Assembly: GCF_027744825.2 (NCBI RefSeq)
Contig: NC_071345.1
Span: 17,330,001 to 17,394,000, forward strand
Source of the DNA: Synchiropus splendidus
Taxonomy: Eukaryota; Chordata; Actinopteri; Syngnathiformes; Callionymidae
Length of the DNA: 64,000 nucleotides
Reading direction: 5' to 3'
Numbering within the stretch: position 1 is the first letter of the stretch; the number at the start of each line of letters is the position of its first letter. The notes under the pieces were generated by a model, which was not told the origin of the DNA, did no database searches, and saw nothing but the letters and a program-made list of their open reading frames with translations. Made by a program: the position numbers and the translations under genes. Below, in pieces: positions 38,401 to 48,000 of the stretch.

Positions 38401-38592
38401 TCGTCAGATTTTGTAAGCCAGTATGAACAGCTACAAACATTCCCTTGTGCCACTGAATATGCTGGTCTGGTGAGGATGGATAGACATTTAAAAATATTTG
38501 TGTACCTGCAGATCTCCACAGCACCTGCCAGTCAAAGTCCCAAAAAACCCAAGGACCCTCTGGCAGAACTCGACCTCAAGGACTTCTTATAA
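6008..38592 (+). CDS. snap91: AP180 / SNAP91 clathrin coat assembly protein, 28 coding exons, 951 aa
   Basis: AP180 binds PI(4,5)P2, AP-2 and clathrin and helps build coats on synaptic vesicle membranes. Exons: 6008-6137, 19646-19788, 20955-21030, 21733-21835, 22391-22484, 22652-22763, 22864-22970, 23041-23082, 25241-25302, 25522-25530, 26234-26246, 26390-26544, 26641-26729, 27786-27800, 28187-28393, 28914-28988, 30356-30589, 31459-31542, 31826-31894, 32160-32297, 32861-32932, 34132-34356, 36534-36731, 36821-36839, 37353-37443, 37534-37620, 37690-37815, 38512-38592. All are GT-AG and total 2,856 nt (951 codons plus TAA). The N-terminus [15 protein letters not shown] and C-terminus [10 protein letters not shown] match mammalian AP180 (about 907 aa) as recalled. 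The paralogue PICALM lacks this long DLF/DLL-rich tail. Whether this is the teleost a or b copy cannot be decided. Optional cassette exons may be missing from the model. Confidence 0.92.
6150..6198. repeat. (TATC)n microsatellite
   Basis: About twelve imperfect TATC/TATT/TGTC units begin 12 bp after the snap91 exon 1 donor at 6138. Length polymorphism this close to a splice donor is possible; no effect can be read from sequence. Confidence 0.9.
9835..9913. repeat. (TA)n array, about 39 units
   Basis: An uninterrupted alternating TA run of 79 bp in snap91 intron 1. The tyrosine/isoleucine-repeat open frames crossing it on both strands are artefacts of the repeat. Confidence 0.97.
11253..11289. 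repeat. (CA)n microsatellite
   Basis: About 18 CA units in snap91 intron 1. A shorter CA-rich run precedes it near 11077-11098. Confidence 0.95.
12270..12490 (+). mobile_element. Degraded non-LTR retroposon 3' fragment
   Basis: The segment ends with a stretch near 12440-12485 (GCGGAAATGTC, then AAGGCTGAGAAGAAAATGAAG) that resembles the common teleost retroposon tail containing GGCGACCCCT, a GCCGAAAGA-type block and AAGAAGAAG. The acidic/basic-rich frame just upstream (residues such as [15 protein letters not shown]) would fit a worn reverse-transcriptase C-terminus. The match is from memory and imperfect. Confidence 0.35.
17131..17250 (-). mobile_element. Teleost non-LTR retroposon 3' end, minus orientation
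   Basis: The run TTTCGGCTTCTCCCTTCTGG, then GGTTGCCACAGCGGATCATC and a CTCATCCTGTCCTCTGCTTC block, is the reverse complement of a 3' tail that recurs in many teleost genomes (GGCGACCCCT...GCCGAAAG). It appears truncated, with no intact coding region beside it. The exact family (RTE-like or other) cannot be assigned from memory. Confidence 0.55.
18385..18690 (-). mobile_element. Second degraded fragment of the same retroposon type
   Basis: Around 18425-18560 the order GGTTGTCACAG, CCTCCACCTGAGCC, CATCTTCATATCCTCC and a run of CCTCTC/TTCCTTT blocks follows the continuation seen in full-length copies of the 17131 family. Frames are broken by stops on both strands. It may be the same insertion as 17131-17250, separated by later sequence, or an independent copy. 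Confidence 0.35.
23083..25240 (+). other. snap91: snap91 intron 8
   Basis: AT-rich intron without an assigned exon. It contains one exon-like window (25058-25125) with good splice signals that does not fit the frame of the flanking exons. Confidence 0.5.
25522..26246 (+). CDS. snap91: snap91 microexons 10 (9 nt) and 11 (13 nt)
   Basis: Exon 9 ends in phase 2 (CC after KK). A 9-nt exon at 25522-25530 (GGAGGATAA, acceptor CACAG, donor GTGAGT) and a 13-nt exon at 26234-26246 (acceptor TGCAG, donor GTAAGA) restore phase 0 and read P-E-D-K-S-P-T-K into exon 12. This is the short linker between the ANTH domain and the assembly domain. Microexons are typical of neuronal transcripts. Skipping exon 10 keeps the frame; skipping exon 11 alone does not. 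They are supported only by splice signals and frame, so confidence is moderate. Confidence 0.6.
26390..26729 (+). CDS. snap91: snap91 exons 12-13: Pro/Ala-rich linker and first clathrin-type motif
   Basis: Exon 12 (26390-26544) is a low-complexity Ala/Pro segment of 52 residues. Exon 13 (26641-26729) reads [16 protein letters not shown] then TTGWG. This parallels the mammalian segment LLDLQPDFSSGGAAAA followed by AWGDLLGED, which fixes its place in the protein. It ends in phase 1, starting the run of phase-1 introns that follows. Confidence 0.85.
27405..27515 (+). mobile_element. L2-type retroposon 3' tail fragment
   Basis: After a GT run, the sequence reads CCCTGTGATGGACTGGCGAT, CTGTCCAGGGTGTATTCCCG and TGACTGCTGGGATAGGCAC. 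This is the widespread 3' tail of teleost L2-like LINEs and the SINEs that borrow it. Only the tail is present, in snap91 intron 13. A (TATG)n-like run follows at about 27550-27575. Confidence 0.75.
27786..36731 (+). CDS. snap91: snap91 exons 14-23: modular DLF/DLL clathrin and AP-2 binding region
   Basis: Ten exons of 15, 207, 75, 234, 84, 69, 138, 72, 225 and 198 nt encode residues about 379-818. Every length is a multiple of three and every boundary is phase 1. Most junctions split a Gly-Asp or Asp codon (for example LFG then D). Visible short motifs are [71 protein letters not shown] and [10 protein letters not shown]. In AP180 such DLL and DxF motifs bind the clathrin terminal domain and the AP-2 ear. 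Exon 15 has a tandem AAGCAG acceptor (28181-28186) that could add one Ala. The junction of exons 22-23 makes a Met before FDGL, where mammals have Val. Confidence 0.85.
35400..35891 (-). mobile_element. Solo-LTR-like element A (492 bp) in snap91 intron 22
   Basis: Read on the minus strand it starts TGTCATATCC and ends CATGAATCATTACA, giving TG...CA termini. The flanks are GTGGG (35395-35399) and GCGGG (35892-35896), a probable 5-bp target duplication with one change. The last part holds GCACTTGGATTC, like the GCACTTGGGTCC of the element at 56841-57580, so the two are related. It contains an (AAT)n run at 35451-35484. No gag, pol or env gene was seen. It lies antisense to snap91. Confidence 0.6.
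35451..35484. repeat. (AAT)n microsatellite
   Basis: Eleven or so AAT units inside LTR-like element A. Confidence 0.92.
36821..38592 (+). CDS. snap91: snap91 exons 24-28: C-terminal tail
   Basis: Exon 24 is a 19-nt microexon (DLGVKKK). Exon 25 (37353-37443) carries [14 protein letters not shown], matching the mammalian KLTGGANWQ block. Exons 26 and 27 are Gly/Pro/Met-rich (repeated MMGQP units, then [13 protein letters not shown], close to mammalian MMRPPFGAAAVPG). Exon 28 ends [20 protein letters not shown] then TAA at 38590-38592. Exons 25-27 end in phase 0, unlike the phase-1 array upstream. Confidence 0.92.
37153..37231. mobile_element. Hairpin MITE of mariner/Tc1 type (79 bp)
   Basis: Two arms of about 34 bp face each other around a short AT-rich loop. 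The left end is CAGTGTTTGGATAAAATAAT and the right end, reverse-complemented, is CAGGGGTTGGACAAAATAAT. Arms like these (CAGGGGTTGGACAAAATAAT) are, from memory, a frequent mariner-type terminal repeat. Both flanks are TG rather than the expected TA. It lies in snap91 intron 24. Confidence 0.65.
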
Positions 38593-40022
38593 CACCCAAA
38601 GTAGGAGCTCAGGGCACAAGAGATCAGACAGCAAATACCTGGGGTCTTTGAAAAGTTGATTTCATCTCTGGTGTGTTCTCACGCAGCTGGACCCTCTGAC
38701 CTGGTGTCTGTTTACATCTCAGGATGCCAGCGACGCTCAGCAGCCTTCTCTCTCCACCCGCCTCACCCCCTCACCTGTCCTCCTCCCCCGTGTGATGTCG
38801 TAGCACAAACTGTGAAAGTGAACCATTGCGGATTCTATGTATATGAGAAAAAAAAAAAAACCTCAAACGTGTGTCCATGTAGATGTCAGAAAAATAACTG
38901 CAGTGAGAGAACGTGATGACGTAAGTGTTCAGATTCTAGTGTTGAATGATGGATGTGTTTTGGTGTCCCGCCCCCTGCCCCCCTCAGTCCCTCATGACAG
39001 AAGAGGTGCTCTTCTGTGTCCCACTCTGGTTGGCTGAGAGAGGTCGATGAAGCCCTTGTAGTTTTTTGCAGAATTATTGCGTCTTGTTTACAGAAAGGTC
39101 CCATTTATTGTACATAGATTTCTCTGGGTCTCTACTGTGTCTGTCAGTTGAAGAGAATATAAATGTAAATCTGAAATGAACCTGTAAAAGTTGTGTGAGT
39201 GTTCTTCGACTTCCTCATTACAGCATATTTGGAAAAGATATTGCTCTCTGATTGATATTATGTATATTCCGACCCAACCTCTGTGGGCTTCTCAAACATC
39301 CCAGAACTGCAAAGTGTGTGATTTTGAACTTGTTTTTTTTTTTTTTTGACTTTATTTCTTGTTCTCTTTGCGTCGAGTGTTTTTGTTTGTGGCAGCTCCA
39401 GCGTGCTTCTACTTACTGCTAACTATCAGAACAAACTAAGCCCTGTATTTAAACCACCATCATTAACCAGCTTTATTTGGTTAGCAATATTCAATAATCC
39501 AAACCAGCAGATCCATCCTGGTTAAAACCAAGCTCTGCTATGGAGATGCATGCGATTTAAAATATCTTGGAAATGTTTTGATGTATGGATCAGCTTCATG
39601 CGTTTCATTCCTCATAAAACATCTTCGTACAATTCTCGTCGGTCGGTGTTGGTTCTGTACTGTGGTGTATTGTCCGATTCATCTAGTGCGCACACTGCAC
39701 TCCAGTCATGTGATGACAGCGCAAAAGCAGGAGTGTCTGACGTGTCATTTCACCTTTTGTTTGTCTGAGCTGTTTGACAAGCCAACATGGGAGAAACTGT
39801 ATCTGATGCAGAAACCTTTCTTGATTTGGTATCAGTACGTCGTCCGTATCTGCTGGCGCCGGTTCTGTTGCAGTGTAAGCGAGAAACGTTGTGGTTTTCA
39901 TGTCTGAGTTCAAATGGGATAAAACAAATTGTATTTTTGTTTAAATTATTTTCTTTATGATGCCCCTCTCCTTTGCATGTAAACCCCTTGGGGTGCAATA
40001 AATTAAATGGCGGATCAACTGC
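38593..40022 (+). terminator. snap91: snap91 3'UTR and polyadenylation signal
   Basis: About 1.4 kb of untranslated sequence follows the stop. The best signal is AATAAA at 39997-40002, followed by a GT-rich stretch, so cleavage is expected near 40020. A T14-15 tract lies near 39340. The open frames inside it (for example around 39578-39907) resemble no protein I know and are taken as chance. Confidence 0.6.
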
Positions 40023-40116
40023 AGTAGTTTCTGTTGCTCTGTAATCCACTACTTTTGGATAAAAGACGCCACAAAATGACAAAACATTCCATTGTGTATC
40101 TTCATAGGTACAGTAC

Positions 40117-40225
40117 AAACATATGGGCGGGTCATGGGTTTGAAGCCCCTCCTTGTGGGGGGGCTTCCTCCTGGCACTCTGGTTGCCTCCCAAAGTCTAA
40201 AAACTTGCAGAAATTAACGAATGAC
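40117..40225 (+). mobile_element. SINE/LINE-like fragment between the snap91 and prss35 3' ends
   Basis: GGTCATGGGTTTGAAGCCCC, then TTCCTCCTGGCACTCTGGTT, GCCTCCCAAAGTCTAAAAAC and TTGCAGAAATTAAC is a diverged copy of the very common teleost retroposon that runs GGTTTCCTCCGGGTACTCC, TCCCACAGTCCAAAAACATG, CAGATTAGGTTAA. In intact copies that sequence leads into the tail seen at 27405-27515, so both fragments probably belong to one family. Confidence 0.6.
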
Positions 40226-40434
40226 TGTAAAGTTTAGAGGACCTGTGCAGGGTCCAGAATTCTGCCAATTTTTTTTCTTTACTGGCCCTAATCCTCTTCC
40301 ATAAAAAAACGCAAGTTTGAAAAAAAAACAGTTGCACGAAAAATGTGCGTCCTGTGTGCACAAAGCCTTACGCAGATGGTCGTAATGATGTGCATTGAGG
40401 ATGTTGCTCTCAGACACACACAAAGACACGCACC

Positions 40435-42426
40435 CAAATGGCAATCTTTTTTTAATGGTTGGTAAATCTTCAAACTTGTATTTGGTCTTGAAATGTTTTA
40501 ATAGTCAGGAAAAGTCAACGACAAAAAGTACACTCCCGATTTGTCACTATACAGCAATATTTGTCTTTTAGAGAAAAAAAAATGGAGAAAGTTAAAACAC
40601 TAACAGTCAGTCCATGTTGAACCATTCCGTTAAATACATAGTTACAGTACTTGGCTGTCAAAATATATTCCAAACAGACTCACCCCGAATAAAAATGCAT
40701 ACAATTCCATAAATAAGCACCACGTTTTCTGGAGAAGCACCATGTGAATATGTGCACATCACTGAAACAACATCACAAATATCTGGCTACTAAAGATCCG
40801 CGCTTATTTAAAAAAAAAAAATCGGTTTGTTCAGGGCAAGTGTTTCATTTTCTTCACTGTGAAGAACTCTGACATTTTTGGACCGAGACGTTGCGTCTAC
40901 GCATCTTCCAGTAGAAATGTTAAAAAGCCAAACCTCAGTTTGGACCAAACTATCGACACATGAAAATACAGATTTTTTTTCTTGATTTTTTTTAAGCAAA
41001 AATAAATTAGAAAAACGACAAGCCACAGTTCTCTTGAAGTGCTGTCCAGTCTCAACACGGAGTCTGTGTTGTTGATGGAGCCGGAGTTGGCGAAAGGCTT
41101 TGGATGGAGGGGGGGAGGGGCACTGCTGGGCGGGGCGCTGCAAGAATCTTAGGTACCTAGGCTACCATGCACTCGCTCGAGTCGCCGTGGACCCAGTAGC
41201 AGATCTGAGCGTACTTGAGGGGCGTTATCCTCACGGCCACGTTGTAATCCTGCTGCAGGCCGTTACCGTTGACATCCACCCACTGGTGGCCGGTGAACAC
41301 CCCGACGATCTTGCGCTTCCACTTCTTCTTGCCGGGCTCTTTGAGGCGGATGTAGACGCCGGAGCCGCTGGAGCCGGGTTTAGCATCGCAGTACTGGTAG
41401 AGCAGATCTTTGGACTCCTCGGAGACGGAGCAGAAGCGGTACACCAGGTTGCCCGGTCGGTCGTCGTCAAAGCCGGAGAAGTGAATCCTTCCAGCCGGGA
41501 GTTTTTTAATCGACGGAACCACGCCCAGGTCCATGTGCTTGACCTTGGGTGGCCTCTTCAACTCCAGGACAGCGTAGTCGTAATCTGCTGCCAGGCCGTC
41601 CGACACGCCCTTGAACCAGCCTTTGGGCAACTGCGTCTTCTTCACCCTGGTCCACTTAAAAGAGGGCTTTTCGACTTCAACACTGCGGCGGCTCCGACCC
41701 TTCCTGCCTTTTCCTTTTCCCTTACGCTCTCCTTTCTCCTCCTTCTCCTGGGTCTCCTCTTTTGCGCTCTCCCCCTTCCTCCTTTTCCCTCGCCCTCCTT
41801 TCCCTTTGCCTCCTTTCCCTCTTCGGGATTTCTCCTTCAGGATTCCCACCCGCAGCTTCTGAACTCCGTCTAAATAATCCTTCCCGTTGTGGATGCAGTG
41901 GGCGGCGGTCAACACGTGTTTCGGCGAGACCAGAACCCCGGAACATCCTGTGGAGATCTTGACTGAGGTCGAGAAGGGGTACTTGGTTGAGAACTGCTTG
42001 TCAGAGATGGTGAAGCGAGTGTCAGTGCCGTAGACCTCTCTCTTTCGTCGCGAGTGGGAGGAGTCGTTTGCCGGATGAGCCGTCGCTTCGTTCAGCCCCT
42101 GCACCGACACTGCGGTGTACGTGCGGGTGCCGTTCTCGTAAAACGTCTCGTAGGACAGCAGCTGCTCCAGGTCGTCCAGCGACGGCGTCGGAAGGCGGCG
42201 CTGACACTCGATCCCGCAGGTGCCGCTCAGTTCAGCTTGGGGGCGCGCAGAGAAGTTGGGGCTACTGAGAGGTAAAGTGCGCCGATTCCTCACCAAAGGA
42301 ACCTTCCACTGTGGCCAGGTGTAGGCGTCGTCAGTGGTCATCTCGGCAGCCACCGCCACAGCCAGCAGCGCCACCGTGAGCAGGACGCACATGTGTATGG
42401 GGCCCATTGTGAACTTGGGCCTGGCT
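40435..42426 (-). other. prss35: prss35 terminal exon: entire coding region plus 3'UTR
   Basis: On the minus strand a pyrimidine-rich acceptor (TTGTTTCCACTCCAG) ends at 42427, 19 bp before the start codon at 42407, so the coding region sits in one exon preceded by an intron in the 5'UTR. No AATAAA was found downstream; the variant ATTAAA (plus-strand TTTAAT at 40451-40456) is the best signal, giving a 3'UTR of about 700 bp. The prss35 and snap91 ends are convergent and only about 400 bp apart. Confidence 0.55.
41157..42407 (-). CDS. prss35: PRSS35-like secreted trypsin-family protein, 416 aa
   Basis: PRSS35 is a secreted S1-family protein whose mammalian form is classed as an inactive protease. 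The start chosen (42405-42407) gives MGPIHMCVLLTVALLAVAVA, a clean signal peptide. Further blocks: CGIECQ at 64-69, TPSL at 74, a furin-type RRKR at 120-123 before EVYGTD (probable propeptide cut), STGCSGVLVSPKHVLTAAHC with His170, a Lys/Arg/Gly/Glu-rich insertion at about 191-241, YDYAVLELKR with Asp277, CDAKPGSSGSGVY with Ser347, and GHQWVDVNG to the C-terminus. Human PRSS35 is similar in length and has the same basic insertion as recalled, but Thr at the Ser347 position. The related PRSS23 lacks the insertion. A longer frame starting at 42584 is rejected because it reads through the intron. Confidence 0.92.
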   Translation of the reverse strand: MGPIHMCVLLTVALLAVAVAAEMTTDDAYTWPQWKVPLVRNRRTLPLSSPNFSARPQAELSGTCGIECQRRLPTPSLDDLEQLLSYETFYENGTRTYTAVSVQGLNEATAHPANDSSHSRRKREVYGTDTRFTISDKQFSTKYPFSTSVKISTGCSGVLVSPKHVLTAAHCIHNGKDYLDGVQKLRVGILKEKSRRGKGGKGKGGRGKRRKGESAKEETQEKEEKGERKGKGKGRKGRSRRSVEVEKPSFKWTRVKKTQLPKGWFKGVSDGLAADYDYAVLELKRPPKVKHMDLGVVPSIKKLPAGRIHFSGFDDDRPGNLVYRFCSVSEESKDLLYQYCDAKPGSSGSGVYIRLKEPGKKKWKRKIVGVFTGHQWVDVNGNGLQQDYNVAVRITPLKYAQICYWVHGDSSECMVA

Positions 42427-44622
42427 CTGGAGTGGAAACAAGACAGAGACCACTTGATCAACAACTGGTAGGGAAGTGGACGGAACAGACAGAAGACAGA
42501 CAGAAGAGTATGACTGCAATGGAGTAGGAATAAAGGCCAATTTAACACATAACAGAATATGAGAAGGAGACCCAGGCGCTTCATAGTCTCTCAGGCCAGT
42601 CACACACTGAGAAAACTGAAAAATATTTACGGAAAAGAAAACTCTTTTAACATCTGCAAATTGTAATTTGCTTTGAAAGGACACTGTTTATTTATGAGTT
42701 GAACGTCCCTCTAAAATCAGACGACCAAACATTGTGTTTTTGTAAGCCATCCTGCCAAACATGTGAAAGCCATATATCATTTCTGGTGTCTTGGTCTCTA
42801 CAGTACTGACTGTGTCGTTGCTTCATAGTTTCTTCCTCACGCCTCCTGCGTGTGGAAGGAGCGCGGCGGCGCTGCTGCCACCTGCAGTCCAACTAAGCTC
42901 ATTACAGTTCCAGCCCTTGATTATTTAACGGACTTTAGTATTTACTGAATACTAAAAGCTTCGCGAAAACAAATGTCTCCAGTTCCCAGTAATCTCTGGT
43001 ACATAAAAAAAACAAAACAAAATAAAAAAATACACCAGCAACGTTAATACTCAGCATTCAACCTTCATTTAAATTGTATTTCACGCAGATGCGTTACAAC
43101 AAAAATAAATACAATGCTACTTATTTTTCCACTTGACTGGTGTACAGAGAAACATTGAAACAAAGAAGGAAAACTATATACTAGCCATCATTGAAATTGA
43201 CCGACGAAGCGTGTAGTTCCACTTATAGCCACGTGATGGCAGAGTTTCTCCTAACATGTGTTTAGTGAGCGACTCAGTTTTGGAGCAGCTATTAATATTC
43301 AACACTGGAGACAAAATAGGAGTTAGAATGTTTGAAAGTGCTCGTGCAATAGCAGCAGATCGGTCTCAGTCTAAGCCGTGTCGGAGGAGAGGATGAACTC
43401 AGGGTGAGCTGAGACAGTGGCTTGGAGGTTCGCCACAGTGGTTAACCTTGCCTCTCAGTTAATGACCATATCTGGTTTCTAGGACTCCACTCTGCTCAGC
43501 TGCAGACAGCTCGCTGCCAATACTCCTCACAGCTAGAAGAGAAAATAACCCAGTCAAACTGACTCTCTCAGCAGATCGTTGCGTCACTGCAGAGCTGCAA
43601 CTCAGATGGCATCAGAAAAGTGAGGCGCTTCAGACGGGATCTCTGACTGGCTAAATGGAGCCTGGTCTGGCAGGAATAACATGCGAGTGAAACCCAGCCA
43701 GAATATTATTGAAGGCCTCAGGAGACGCAGCTGACAGGCGGAATGTGGGGCCATCAGCCGCTGACCAACTATGTGCTTTTATCATCCGCTTTAAGAGTCT
43801 ATTCACCATAAAAAATAAAAAAAAATCAGACCCAAACAAGGAAACAAGGGAGTCGCTTCACCACTCCGTCTCATAAAACAATCCACAGTCACCAACATGT
43901 AGCAGCTCAAGACAGAGAGCAATGAAATACAAGACCACAGGAGCTGTAAAACACGTGTCACTAAATGAGAATATACCAGTCACCCTCGAGTTTCCAGCAG
44001 AGGAATAAGTCCATCATTTCAGTTAAAACCTGAAGATTTGCAAAACTCTTGTTATTCCATTTTATATGTGACTTGCTCATCTAGTTTTCTGTGTTTTTTG
44101 CTGACACAACAAAGTGACTTGGGCACGTTTCCAGCTTCACTCGAGCAAATGATCCTGGTTTCCGTAGGCTGTGACTTTGGGGGATAAAATAATGGTGTCA
44201 GGAAAGAGACACAGTGCCACAGAGTTTTCCACAATAGTCAGCAATTGGTTCTTTTAATGCCACTATAATTGCACTTCTAAAAAGGCCAATAGAAGGCGCT
44301 CTGGTTCCGAATCTGTTCACCTCAACATCTCGGGTTCAACACAGTTTACACACGGTTTAATCTACTTTCATCCAGTTTCATTTTACGCTCAAGAAAAGTC
44401 GCTAGGAAAAGCAAATTTATATGTAAATTCACTTCATTTAATGAACAATTTGAACAATGTTTTCATTCATTTTGAAATTAAAACATTTAAGACATCCAAC
44501 TTAACTCGACAAAATAAGAAAAACAAACTTTCAACAAAAATATTACTAGTCATATTTAGAACGTAAATAAAAAAAAATAAAAAATTCCCAAATCAGAGTT
44601 CAAAACCACAGTGACGTCCTAC
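42427..44622 (-). other. prss35: Probable intron in the prss35 5'UTR
   Basis: The acceptor at 42427-42428 (minus) is good. A matching donor candidate is GCAAGCAG|GTAGG, with the GT at plus positions 44621-44622. Nothing between resembles an exon or a transposon protein. The stretch has moderate GC and no long repeats. Confidence 0.4.
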
Positions 44623-45005
44623 CTGCTTGCATCCGATTGATGGGTATCCAAAATCCCGCAGTGTATTGTTTGTTTTTTCCCCGAGATAGACGCAAATATG
44701 ATCCCACTAGGAAACAAAGTGCATCCCAGAGGTGCTGGTGTCAGCAGGCTCCTCTACCCTCATCTCTTCCACGGAGAAAGTCGCTGCTCCACGCAGGCTG
44801 CACTTGATGCTGAGGAGGAGGGAGGCAGGCGGGAGGCGAGGAATTTTGAAAAGGACTTTTTTTTTTTCCCTCTGCCGTCACTGACAAAAGCTGTTCAAAT
44901 ATGGGTGGGACCACACTGAGTAGTCTAACTTGAGCTTGAATCGAGTGGAGTCGGAGGGTGGGGAGGTGAGGTGGGCTGATCTCCGCGGCGCAGCGACGCA
45001 TAAAA
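44623..45005 (-). promoter_or_regulatory. prss35: Possible prss35 first exon and promoter region
   Basis: This region is richer in GC and CpG than its surroundings and lies directly upstream (minus sense) of the candidate donor. Open frames on both strands here have no recognisable domain. No clear TATA box was found for the minus strand. The call depends wholly on the donor/acceptor pairing. Confidence 0.3.
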
Positions 45006-45009
45006 CACT

Positions 45010-48000
45010 CGCTCAGACCTTGACGCGCGTTGAATTATTTATTTTTATTCCATTTTTTGACTGAATCCCAGAGACATATTATAATATATTGTTGAAGTAA
45101 TGTGCATATTATTATTTAAAACCTTAAATATTCACATCATTTGTTCATTAGCATGAGATCATACACAAATACACTGCAAAAAGGTTCTTTGAAATAGAAC
45201 AAAATGGAAGCATCTTCAACTCACAGCAATAACAACTATTTTTATTTATGTCAAATAAACAAAACAGGCCAGAAAAAGTTATTTTCTTTAACCTCATACT
45301 CAAATTCTGAGACATCATCTTGGTTCACAGCATAAGTTTTCCGCTCCACTTTGCGTTTTTTTTTTGTGTCAGACTTGTCAAGCTCGGTTGTAACTGGAGC
45401 GACACAAGTTGACTGAACTGGGCATGAGTCACTGAGCATGGTAAAAACGCAACGTTCCATTTGCTCCGAGCCTGGCCAGTTGCAACGATCAACTTGTTTG
45501 TGTCAAACTCACTGTGCCAGTCGTCCAAAACCAAACACCCCTGATGTTTCATATCTTACAAACTTCTTACAGCCTCTGACAATGTGCCTCATAATAAACT
45601 AAAGACTTTCATGATAACAAACTTTCACACATGTCCAATGTGAGTATACTAGAAAATTAATAGGAATTCTGGGTGGCTTGAACTCTAATGCCATAATCCC
45701 TGGTTGTGTTCCGACCTCCATCTTCAGAATTGAACATTTGGCAGCATCGCTGAATTTAAACAAGCCAAGCGGCAAATATGAAGCCAGATGTAGTTCCTAC
45801 TTTGCACTATGGCACATGACAGACGCCTGTAACTTCAATTGGAGTGACATCTGTGGGTGTGTTTATTTGAAATTTCTCGAGTAAATGAAAATAAAACTGA
45901 GTTCAGTCCACAAGCAGCACATACTAGAGCTTCGCGAGTAGCAGAAAAGGTGTTCAATGACAGTGTTGACGCCCAGCCATCACCATCATCATTGTTGCTT
46001 GAGAGATGAGGAAGAGTATTTCCAGTAAATCAGATTAACACCTGTAAAAGCTTCACTATTTCACTATGGCCACAGACTGGTGACCTCAGAAGTCAGATGA
46101 GTGAATTTGCTTCCAAACGTTTCACCGTACGCCTTCATCTCTATTTTCATGCTGCAACCTTGAAATAAAGATGTCAAAGTTGAATATTTAATTGAAGGGC
46201 TAAGTGCCCACTCTCAATAGGGATTTTCAGTTGTGTACTCCACGACTAAATTCTCATGGGAACAAGCAGAATAAGGCATCAGCATAAGATGATCATGAGA
46301 GTGTTCTGCATCGTTCACACAATCTAACTTTCATTATAACAAGGATGCATCTCTGTACTGACAAAACTACATCAACACAAAATGTTTCAGAACAATGAAT
46401 GGAACAAAAGTACACAGCCGTAAGCACGGTGAAAAATGGGTCCCAGTTTTGAAATCATCATAAATCTATTTTATTTAAATCCATCTAGCTGTGTATGGTG
46501 GTGTTGCCATGATGCATGGTTTTATGAAGTCTGGACAGACGGGCAGTAACAGGACTAATGTTAATGTCGCGGTTAAGACCTTTTAAAGTCTTAAGGAGAA
46601 GAGAAAGAAAATGGACAATATGTGTGTAATGAGGGATAATAATGGGATATCTTTGCTGATGCACTTGTGGCACGAGGGCAGGAGAGAACAGAGGGTCAAA
46701 AGTCCTGCTGTAGTCATTTGTATCAGAGAGTTTCACAGCAGGGAGATTTCAACAAATAAAATCCCACCTGTTGGTGAAGTTTGACAGCCAGTGTGCGAGA
46801 GAGTTTGCTTGAGCCCGTGGGAGGTCGACAACAGCTTGTTTAAGAGCATAACTGAATGTGATGGGTGCGAGAGGCGAGCTCATGTGCCTCAGTACACAAA
46901 GCAAATAAACTAACTGGCTCCTTTGAGCACAAAGTGTTAACATGAAAAGGTCTCTGCATTCATGCTGTAAGTTCAATATCAGGAAGAAAACAGTCAGCAA
47001 ACACACATGGGATTTTCAGATTCTCACATGAAACACTTTGAAAGACGTTTGGGACTTTGTTCAGTCTTCAAAGTGAAGATAGGAAAGAAAGGTATTTGGA
47101 TGACTCACTGTTTGTTTATCTTTCCAGCCACAACATCCCCGGCCTCTTTCACTCATGTGGCACCACCTCAGTGAAACGACTCGATGTGAGTAGCTTTTCA
47201 GTGAACCAGTCATATTCTGTCCTAGTGTGAGTGCCAATGAAATGCTCACTCTAGATGATAAGGGGGGACTTATTGGTCAACAACACATCACAGGCCAAAC
47301 TGAAGTGTTGAAACTGAAGTGGTGAATGCTGGTGAATATTAATGAGAACAAAAAAAAAAACAATATTATCCGCATCGGTACTGAACTTTGACTTGACTCT
47401 GTAAATACAAAGTGTTTCAGTGTAGTCTTTAGCACACCAAGGCTAATTTGCGCTGTGTGTAGGCTTGAAATATACTGTATTGTATCAAATACTAGTGGAA
47501 TATAGTTAAAATATAGTTAAAATTAGAGGTAAACACAGGCAAAACATGTAATCTCAAAATTGGAGCATGGAAATAAGTGAGTGAGAGCATCCACACTGTT
47601 CCATAATCCGACAATAACTTGAAATAGAATATCTCAGTACCGAAATGGGACTTTGTGTGGACACACTGACTTGACATAGACTTGAAAGAAGAAGCTTGGA
47701 ACACATGACATCACCATCATTGTGCAGAGTTATCAAAAGCTACTCTTCATGGATGATTTCCTATTTTGTCTGACCAAACAATGGGCGCCAATAACAAGAC
47801 CTGTTCCAGACAAATGACTGACAGCTGTCCAGGATGTTCGGCCAAGGCTTGGAGAGCATGTTTAAACAATCTCCTGTGGAGGATTTCATCTTGGCCATAT
47901 GTTCTTGGAGGACATCCAGTGCTCCTGGCCTTGGACCTCTTCAACCAAGTTTAACCAATAACCAACCTGCTTCAACGTCTCCCACAAATATTTGTGATCA

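Noticed and set aside
40130..40200. tRNA gene suggested by GGGTTTGAAGCCCC
   Set aside because: There is no A box or acceptor stem at the right spacing; the sequence is part of a retroposon fragment that contains such a phrase.
41100..41873. 257-aa open frame on the plus strand opposite prss35
   Set aside because: It is the antisense shadow of the GC-rich prss35 coding sequence and has no recognisable domain.
42408..42584. Upstream in-frame extension of prss35 giving a 475-aa protein
   Set aside because: It crosses a good 3' splice acceptor ending at 42427 and puts 59 unrelated residues before a clean signal peptide. The start at 42407 gives the family's usual length.
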